A stretch of DNA of 64,000 nucleotides. Origin: Plectosphaerella cucumerina (Eukaryota; Ascomycota; Sordariomycetes; Glomerellales; Plectosphaerellaceae). The stretch spans positions 3,162,001 to 3,226,000 of the forward strand of contig JAGPXD010000003.1 in assembly GCA_020746995.1 (NCBI GenBank), given 5' to 3'. Position numbers and translations under genes: made by a program. This document shows positions 56,897 to 64,000 of this stretch, piece after piece (positions within the stretch are counted from its first letter, which is position 1; each line of letters starts with the position of its first letter). The notes under the pieces were generated by a model. The model saw nothing but the letters and a program-made list of their open reading frames with translations. It was not told where the DNA came from and did not search any database.

Positions 56897-57309
56897 ATGC
56901 CACGGGCATCTGCAAGAACCTGCTAGACGATCTAGACCTGCCTGTATTTGTTTGTTGCTCTTCAGCAGCGGTGGGGTCTGACCAGGGCAGCATGATCAGC
57001 CTGGTTCGGATTACTTGTCGTAGCGTTGTAACTCCAATGAAAATATTCAGGCCTGTTTGTGCCTTGAAGTCATTTCATGTTCCTCCGTCCGTGATGCCGA
57101 CAAATTGCCTATGAAGTCGCTCCATGTACAGCCACATTTACCGAGTTGTTCTGGAGCGGTGTGGAAGAACACTAACTACGGCGTGCTCTAGAAACGTCGC
57201 TCAGAATCTTCCATCATGATCAGCAATGTTCGATAGACGCAAATCTCCAGCCAGAGCGGAGACTGATGTCCAGCATCATGAGTGACACACGCTGACTCAC
57301 ACATCAACA
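56897..57309. other. Intergenic, sugar permease to tRNA-Ile
   Basis: 3' flank of the permease gene, followed by the upstream flank of the tRNA. No other feature is supported. Confidence 0.5.
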
Positions 57310-57408
57310 GGTCGCTTAACTCAGTTGGTTAGAGTGTCGTACTAATACCCGCCGGTCTTCCGGTGATCTGAAATGCGAAAGTCGCCAGTTCGATCCTGGT
57401 AGTGACCA
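57310..57408 (+). tRNA. tRNA-Ile(AAT) with intron
   Basis: Acceptor GGTCGCT pairs with AGTGACC, and the A-box is TTAACTCAGTTGG. Anticodon stem TCGTA/TGCGA holds loop CTAATA...A, giving anticodon AAT (read as IAU). T-arm is GCCAG-TTCGATC-CTGGT. A 25-nt intron follows position 37, leaving a 74-nt mature tRNA. Discriminator base is A. Confidence 0.95.
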
Positions 57409-57788
57409 TAACATATCATTTTTGACTGTTGATGAAACGACAAGTGTGATCATTGAGTTTTAGGCATCTTGAATTAAGATCAACGGACTTGGCATGTGCT
57501 GAGAAATGCGTGTTGTTGTCCTTCCACGTTTTGCCCTCCACCTATTGGCTCGTTCAACTTGCTCTACGATTTCATCAAGCAGGCTGGATCTAAGCAAGCA
57601 GACGTACTATGCAGCAGTTCATTCGCCCAAAGACGCACTTGGATAGACCTAGGTCAGTCACTCATATGGCTTCTAAATTGACCACAGTTGACTTACCTAG
57701 CTCGGCACGTACCAGGTAACTCGGCAAGAGCTCCATGTACCAGCCAGAGTTGATGCCAGACAGAGATGGCTTTCCAGGTGCCCTCGCA
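57409..57788. other. Intergenic, tRNA-Ile to small secreted protein
   Basis: Contains the tRNA 3' flank and the 3' flank of the minus-strand gene; nothing else is supported. Confidence 0.5.
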
Positions 57789-58298
57789 CTAGCCGTTCAA
57801 GTCCGCGGCGGTGAAACGAGTGAGGCAACGGAACTTGCGTCTGCCGTAGTAGATAAATTCCTCGTAGTAAGCATCCGGGAAAGGAATACATCTGCCATAC
57901 ACCTTTCCGTCGAGGCCAATCATCTCGTAGTTGCGGTTCTTGTAGATGGCTGACGCATTGATTAGCAATGTATCGAGTCATGTTCGAAGTTTCTAGGTAA
58001 CCTTACTCCAATGGTAAAGAGGGTTGTTGCGGAAATGCATTTCCAGAACTTCAATCCCGCCCGGACGGTCTCCGTGGTTGCACCAGCCAACACATCGGAT
58101 GCCGGTCTCCCGGCCGCTGACATCCGTGTCCACGGGGAACACGGCGGCATTAAGAACCTCGTTCCGTGAAGGGTGATTCTGGAACGCCTTCCAAACAATA
58201 CCCTCTCCGTCGCCCATAGCGAAGTATTCATGGTATAGATCGAAGTTGGCGCTGCAAAGCGGCAGCAAAGCCGACAGCATGAAGGAGGAGATCTTCAT
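57789..58298 (-). CDS. Small secreted protein, effector candidate
   Basis: Predicted 150-residue protein. Minus-strand exons: 58298-58007 and 57949-57789, joined by a 57-nt intron. A signal peptide of about 17 residues (MKISSFMLSALLPLCSA) precedes NFDLYHEY. The mature part has four cysteines (IRCVGWC, YGRC, KFRC), enough for two disulfides, plus EVLEMHFRNNPLYHWTIYKNRNYEMIGL and a C-terminus rich in Arg and Lys. It resembles an uncharacterised family of small secreted Sordariomycete proteins of similar length that I recall only by pattern. No activity is assigned. It lies between a tRNA gene and a broken hydrolase gene in a sparse stretch. Confidence 0.85.
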
Positions 58299-59102
58299 TG
58301 ACGTGGATGATCCCTTGACCGGTGTCAGGGTTTGAGGGAGTGTCGACAATGATTCCAAAAACGCTCCTCTGTCCAGCTGGGGAGCTGGAGCTTAAATCAT
58401 TTCTACCTGCACCATGTCAGACTTCTCCTCCACTGCCAACAACGGGGCAGATTTTGCAGGGTTTCGCGAAGCAGGCATTGCCAAGGAAAAGTAAGCGGTT
58501 GGTGATTGAAGCTTTCCTGCATGTCACCTGGCCCTCTGGCGTTATTATTCGTGGAATGTGCAAAGACGGTTCGCCCGTGGTGTTATTAGATCAGGTCTGT
58601 TGCCACCTCTCAGGTGTCTCAGTCCAGCCTGGGGCAATGACAGGACTGCTATGCGAGTTTTTTTCATGTTGGTCGCCTGTTCGGCTGCATGCGCGGTACG
58701 AATGTGGACTTGCAGGATGTATCAGGGATCCATCAGGGATCTTGCTGCTTCATCGAGCCTGTCAGGGTCTCGACGTTCTTTTGAGCAAACCAGCACCACG
58801 ACTGGCCACATGTGGTCTGCGAGGTCGATTAGCCGGCGACGCTGCCACCTACCTAATCGGTATGTACCTACAGCAGCGAGAGAAATAGAGGCGGGATTCA
58901 TGCAAAGCGCCAACAACCAACCGACCATGCAGTGTGATGAAGTACCGTACAAGGATCCGAATTGGTTGTTGGTCCCATCTTGGCCTAGAAGGCGAACTGA
59001 AGTCCAGGGGCAGCGCCTGAAGCGCTCCAACCCCCGACGGCTCATCTCAGTTCTGTGGCATTTGTGTGCTTGAGGAACGATTTGAGCTGACTCGTGTCTT
59101 AT
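58299..59102. other. Intergenic with promoter of the small secreted protein
   Basis: About 800 bp between the secreted protein start and the 3' end of the pseudogene. No gene is supported. Confidence 0.5.
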
Positions 59103-60851
59103 CTAGCACAACTGATGCAGACACCCGCCCGCTGTGCCCTCACACCAAACTCCTTGTACGGACGGCTTGCCCGCCTGTGCATCCACTCTGAACCCCATCC
59201 TCATCGCAGTCCCCGCCAGGTCTCCCCCCGCATCCTCAACCGGATCAGGAGCGCACACTGTCCCATTGAGCGGCACGGTGCCATGGGCGAAGTAATCCCC
59301 TGCGCGTCGAGCAAGCACTCGCTGGGTGGCCAGAGGGGGTCGTGGCCACTCAGCTCGGAGACGACGACGGAGCTGTTGAGGTGCTGGCGGCTCATGGCCC
59401 AGGCGCCTGACAGCGGCGTGACGGAGTCGGTGCGGCTCGACATCAAGAGCAGCGGCGCGTTGGTGGATTGCGAACCAAAAGCGCCGTTGAGGTCGTATGC
59501 CGGCTTCAGTGTGAAGCCGGCGCAGCGAAGGGACATGATCGCCCAAGCTGGCGCCGCGGTGGGAGGGTGCTCCTCCATCGAGGTGTATACCTCCCGCCCA
59601 GGCGATGCCCAGCGGCCTCACGGGTGTCTGCAGGTCGAGGCAGCGGATGATGGCACCGACCTCGGTCAGCGGCGCGAAGCGGATGCTACCCGTCGTGTTG
59701 ATGGCCTCGGGCGACATCGTGGCGACAGCGTCCGAGTAGTCGCCCTCGACGATCGCCGTGATCAGCTTGACGCCCAAGTCGGGTGGCTCCGTTGGGAGGT
59801 AGGCCATATGCAAGTTTAATACGGCACTGCGCAGACTCTTAGACCTTGTGAGGTGAATTTGGCTATCGAGGATGACCGAAGACGTATGTGAATCAAGGTC
59901 GACGATGGCGCCATCGATTCTGGCTTTGATGTCGCTCGGCGCCGAGTTCGAGGGGAGATGAAGGGGCAAGACCTTCTCCAGTATGCCTCGTATACGCGGT
60001 CGATGTCTTCCTCTGTGTCGACCATACTGGCATTCCAGTTCTGCCGATCTGTCAGTGAACCCAATTTCCTTGTGGCAAACAAGAACCAGCTCACCCATCC
60101 GAGTGCCCCACGTACTGCGGCATGGGCTTCACCTTGTCGCCGTCCCGTGCCAGCATCTCATTTCGCCGGCGGCGCTCCTCATCAGCCTTGTCAATCATTT
60201 GCAGCATGTCGCGAGCGACTGACGCGGTGCCGATGAGGGCGTTGGTATCATCCTGTCCTTGCTGCTAGCACAACATGCCGTGGGCCCTTCCGTGCTCGAA
60301 GTGAATAGCGAGAGTGTTGGCACCGGAAATGATGTGACCCGCCGTCTGCTTCTGGAATCGGTACAGCTCCTCCTGCCACGCATGCTCAAAACAGCGGGCA
60401 CTCGGCGTCGTATGACCTATGCCGCGAGGATCGAAGAGAATCACCTCGAAGTGCTTGTCACCGTCGACAAGCTGCTGTGTCAAAGGCCCCTATAGCCACG
60501 GCATGTCGACTGAGGCGCCTGCTGGGCCACCAGGGTTGTAATGACGGTGCCCCAGAAGTTCGGGTCCGTGACTGGTACCGTGGCGGGCCGGGTGGCGATG
60601 GCGATGGCGACATAGACTGACTAGTCGCTGCTGCAGGTACTGTTGTGCTTGGACCAGTCCAAGGGAACTAGGAGGCGGGCACATCTGAATTGGCCATCGA
60701 AACATGATGTGCACTCGAGGTCGCGCAAGGGCTCGATCGTGTGTCCAAATCGAAGGCATCGGGCATTTCTATTATCCGGCATCCATTGAGGGGTGGAAGG
60801 CGCGACATGAGCAGCGGCGAAGCCTGCAGACGTGAGAACTGAAGCTAACAT
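59103..60851 (-). pseudogene. Broken TAP-like alpha/beta-hydrolase (tripeptidyl-aminopeptidase type)
   Basis: Remains of a secreted alpha/beta-hydrolase of the fungal TAP-like proteinase group can be read on the minus strand, but spread over all three frames. It starts at 60851 with a signal peptide and CFDGQFRCARLLVPLDWS, then stops at TAG 60623-60621. The same frame continues to FWGTV, then the match shifts frame near 60540 to NPGGPAGASVD (oxyanion-loop region). It stops again at 60492-60490 and continues as DGDKHFEVILFDPRGIGHT, with a third stop at 60267-60265 and then TASVARDML. Around 60090-59950 the frame changes twice; near 59580 it moves to the TAP-like piece PLLLMSSRTDSVTPLSGA, and then back to DYFAHGTVPLNGTVC at the end. 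The intervals are too short for introns, so this gene should not make an active enzyme. Confidence 0.88.
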
Positions 60852-62070
60852 GGTTGATCCTCGAAGACTGTGCGACGAGCTTCACGTCTCTTGTTCCACT
60901 CTGGCCATGAGGAACGGCCCTGGACTTATGTACCCAGGATCACCTGCATGCCGCGCCGGGTCGGGCTCTTGGCCTTGTTGCCGGACCGCCAAGGCTGTGG
61001 TCTGCCAAGCGAGTCACGGGAACGCGATGGCATTGTGCCGTTCCGCCAGGATCACGGCTTCGGGGGCCGCTGCCGGTCTCGGGGCCGGGCGCGTTGCGTC
61101 ATGCGGAGGACCGACGGAAGTTTCGTCTCCGGCAAGCCGCCGGGTAGTTCGGCTACTCGCTTGTGCTTAGCTTGCTCTGTTTCCATGAAGGAGGGACTTT
61201 GGTCATGATAAACACCTGGATGCCTCCCTGGCCCGCCGAGCGCGGCCGCGGCGGGAGGATCGGGACTGTGCCACAATGTTTGGGGGCCGAAACAGTACTG
61301 AGCCTGTCGGCCACTCCGCGGTCTTCATAACAGCCTCGCCGGGAGGCCGCTGGTTCTCCATTGGCCAAGTCTTGGGCTGGTTGAGTGACAGACTGCGGCC
61401 TGTTGCCAGTGTTGCGTTTCATGGATGGGCACATCTCGCGATCCTCGCCTGTTGTCGTCTTGGGAACTTTGACAAGGCTGTGACTGAGGTCAGCGTGACG
61501 GAGACTAGACGCGATTGGGACGATCCTTCCGGTCGGGAGTCCTTTCTCTTGTCGAATTTGGCAGGGCTGCAAATGGCTGCCTCCCGGATGCAAAACTTGA
61601 AGTGACGTTGACTCGGAGACCTCGGTGTGGATGGTGGCCTGACCGATCTACACTGGACCCTACCTTCACCGAATGCCCCGCCACCAACGTTCACCGACCT
61701 CCGTCGACATCAACCGACGTCCCTCGACTTGGCGAGTTCCCTACAGAGCAATATCAGACGTACAGTTGGTGCAGTGGTCACGGTCGGTAGTGTATTGAAA
61801 TGAGTGCCATTAAATGAGTGAAGCATAGGTAGAAATCCCGTCATTAGGCGTGGGAAGTTGCGTCAAAGTCGTCAATTGGAAAGTCGTAGCAAAGGAGCCT
61901 CCACTCCAGATTCCCGGCCGTGAGACCAGTCCTGTTATGCCCATGTACCCCTCAAGAGGTTATTCTCATGATAAGAGAAAACATGATAAGAGAAAAGGAC
62001 TGCAAGCAGTTGTGTAAGATCAGCCCCAAGTCGCGAATGTTGGAAGAAGTCGGTGGCTCAGCACCAGCCA
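60852..62070. other. Intergenic beside the pseudogene
   Basis: About 1.2 kb; it would include the old promoter of the pseudogene. No gene or RNA is supported. Confidence 0.5.
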
Positions 62071-62692
62071 TCAGTACCAAGTCGGTGGCACGGTCCAATG
62101 CCTCAGCATGGTATTGACACCGGCCGTCCACTCGCTCTCGAAGCGTGTGGCCAGCATTGCCGACTCGTGGTCCGTCGGCATCCGACCACCCCACATCTCG
62201 GGCTTCATGGCCTCGACGAGAGCGTACCTGGGGATGAGGTCCTCCTCCTTGATCTTCGTCAGGACCAGCCATGCCAGGTTCCAGCTACGATTCGATTCTG
62301 GGTCTCCGCGCACGCGCATGTGTGCATCGGCCACGATGTCTCCGGCAAAGGGGTAGGAGCGTGTGATTCCACGCAATTCGTTCAGCAGCTGATAGCTGCT
62401 GACGTAGTAGTCCCAGGCCGCCGTCATGGGACCCTGAAAGGCGAGGGCATCGTCTTCGTTCTCCATCGTCGCTGCCGTACGCTCAATACGGCAGAGTTCC
62501 GTCAATGTGTTGACGCGATGTGTCCTGAGGGAGTCGATCATCTGTTGGATAGACGACTGTGTTGCCGCGAGCGTCAGTGCCGGGATCGACCCATGTATTG
62601 GAGGAGCGGCTTACCTGGCTCGGTCTCTTCTTCCCACTGCCAGTGCTGCGTGAGCTACGGCTCGATCCTCCGGAACGGGATGAGGAAGGCAT
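62071..62692 (-). CDS. Hypothetical 187-residue protein
   Basis: Minus-strand exons 62692-62615 and 62556-62071 join in phase across a 58-nt GT-AG intron with strong GTAAGC donor. The protein starts with a Ser/Arg/Gly-rich tail (MPSSSRSGGSSRSSRS, then GKKRPSQ), basic and probably disordered. It then becomes a helical domain with conserved-looking charged and aromatic residues (AAWDYYVSSYQLLNEL, SWNLAWLVLTKIKEEDLIPRYAL, WGGRMPTDHESAMLATRFESEW). There is no signal peptide or membrane helix. I do not recognise the family and assign no function. Confidence 0.7.
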
Positions 62693-64000
62693 GGCTAAGC
62701 TGGTGATAACTTTTGAGAGAATGTGATAGACAAGCCCTCGGCTTCAAGTGTTTCGCTTTGGGAGTTCCCAAATATTGCTCTGCGATGCGGTGCGACCCCA
62801 ACGATAGACGGGATGTGCCTTGGTCTTTAAGAAACAGAAATACTGGATCTGGTTGAAAAGGTCGGAGGCCGTCCAGCCTGAGAGGTGGTGCTTACAACAC
62901 CCTTCGTGCTGGCAGTGCTCGATTGCGGGCTGATTCCGTTCAGATAACGGCCAAGTAGGACTATGGTTGGGTAGCAATGATGAATGCCCTGCAACGTCAA
63001 GCAGCTTGATGACTCCGATCTCCAAAGCAGCTGGACTGATGTGCAGCCTAGACAACTATTGAACTGTCACGAAGACGGAATGTCTTCTTTTGGGACACCA
63101 CCGCCGGGATTGGGGGCCAGTATGGACCCAGTAGACAGGCATGCAGATCCAGAAGAACCCACAGCCAAGGAAACGATGCGCGGCAAGGCTGCAGCTGAAA
63201 AGGAGGCCTTGGTGAAGGCCTGGTGGCGCTTTAACGGAGGAGTGGTGGTCCGGGAGGGTGTTCGAGGGAGCAGCTTGGTATACCAAGGGGCTTATGAGGG
63301 GGTGTAAGCAGTTGATGGCGTGCAAACAACACATCTGCCTAAGTAAAGACGGATGTGGTTGCTAGAGGAATTGAGACAGACCGGCCTGGTAGGAAAGGTT
63401 GATATGGCTTGGCCCAACCACCTGGAGATGTGACAACTCTCGGCTGTAAGCGCCTATTGCCGCGCCATAGGGCTGAGACCCCTTGTCTGCAAAGGCGCGC
63501 TTTCCAACGTCCGGCATGGCGGGTAGGACGGAGCAAGATGTCTGCTTGAGTCTTGGCTTAGGATGAACTAGAAGGTGACAGGGATGGTAGTAGCAGGGGG
63601 CTCAGGAAAAGTGGCGGTGGAACTGAGGATCTCTCAGAGGTGACTCCAGGGGCACACTGTACGTACCTAGGAACAGCAGGGGTTCTTGTTTTGGGGGCCA
63701 CAGCCTGAGGTCGATGCCGGTAGTCTCGGGGAAGGGGGCTTTGCAGAGGTAGGGCCCCACCACAGGGGAAGTTCCAGGACGGTGGCACTGCCCATAAAAC
63801 GGCTCTTGCATCATATGCCAGGCCTCAATGAGACCGTCTCCTCCCGCCGGCTGGGTCTTCCAAGCCAAGGAGATGGACCGGGGACTGGCATGCCTTTGAC
63901 GGAGGCGCAGGCGAAGTGAGACTTTAGCACAGGCGACCTGTCCATGGATCGCAGACAGAGATCCTGGAGGGCTCCATCGGCGAGCAGCTTTTGACAAGTC
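62693..64000. other. Gene-free right edge of the window
   Basis: About 1.3 kb. An ATG-initiated frame of 107 codons (62984-63307, plus) exists, but its peptide shows no domain and reads like background coding in this GC-rich DNA. Part of a gene starting beyond 64000 cannot be excluded. Confidence 0.45.

Noticed and set aside
59103..60098. 331-codon minus-strand frame as an intact protein
   Set aside because: Its parts match hydrolase segments only in patches, with other patches in other frames. It is part of the pseudogene and not a gene on its own.
62984..63307. 107-codon plus-strand frame
   Set aside because: It starts with ATG but shows no recognisable motif. Too weak to list as a gene.
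1..64000. CRISPR array, rRNA, intact transposon, or PKS/NRPS/terpene synthase cluster
   Set aside because: No spaced identical repeats, rRNA cores, transposase or reverse-transcriptase motifs, or biosynthetic core enzymes were seen on either strand.

Overview
The window looks like nuclear DNA of a GC-rich filamentous ascomycete, most likely a plant- or soil-associated Sordariomycete. The evidence is short GT-AG introns of about 44-75 nt inside many genes, C-ending codons, CT-rich leaders, intron-bearing tRNA genes, and typical fungal families: a Pth11-like receptor, an ABCG/PDR pump, a CE5 esterase with a CBM1 domain, small secreted proteins and a GPI-anchored protein. The genus cannot be fixed from sequence alone. 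Gene models were spliced by hand and every exon junction was checked for phase.

Layout. 1-6.5 kb holds a secreted BBE-type flavoprotein oxidase, a tRNA-Pro(AGG), a secreted M28 aminopeptidase and a small secreted protein. 9.1-10.5 kb holds a seven-helix Pth11/rhodopsin-like membrane protein. 12.7-16.5 kb holds a kinesin-10 motor and an AIM24-like mitochondrial protein, divergent from one 356-bp promoter. 17.4-27.8 kb holds an MCT-type MFS transporter, a full-size PDR-type ABC transporter and a convergent glycosylated membrane protein. 29-36.5 kb holds a DUF1304 membrane protein, an acetylxylan esterase with CBM1, a GPI-anchored Ser/Thr-rich protein and a nuclear-type C2H2 protein.

36.5-42.7 kb has no convincing gene. 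42.7-57 kb is rich in transport and sugar use: a hexose transporter, a DHA1-type MFS transporter, a cytosolic GH105 unsaturated-glycuronyl hydrolase and an alpha-glucoside-type sugar permease divergent from GH105. 57.3-64 kb is sparse: tRNA-Ile(AAT), an effector-like small secreted protein, a clearly broken TAP-like alpha/beta-hydrolase pseudogene and a small orphan protein.

Together the genes suggest plant-polymer degradation and uptake (esterase, GH105, two sugar porters, aminopeptidase, oxidase), drug or metabolite export (ABCG, MFS) and host or surface sensing (Pth11-like, small secreted proteins), mixed with housekeeping genes. I found no CRISPR, rRNA, intact transposon or biosynthetic core enzyme (PKS, NRPS or terpene synthase). 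The most unusual points are a probable GC-AG intron in the AIM24 gene, the multiply broken hydrolase, a repeat array in the promoter of the C2H2 gene, and two introns with weak donors.
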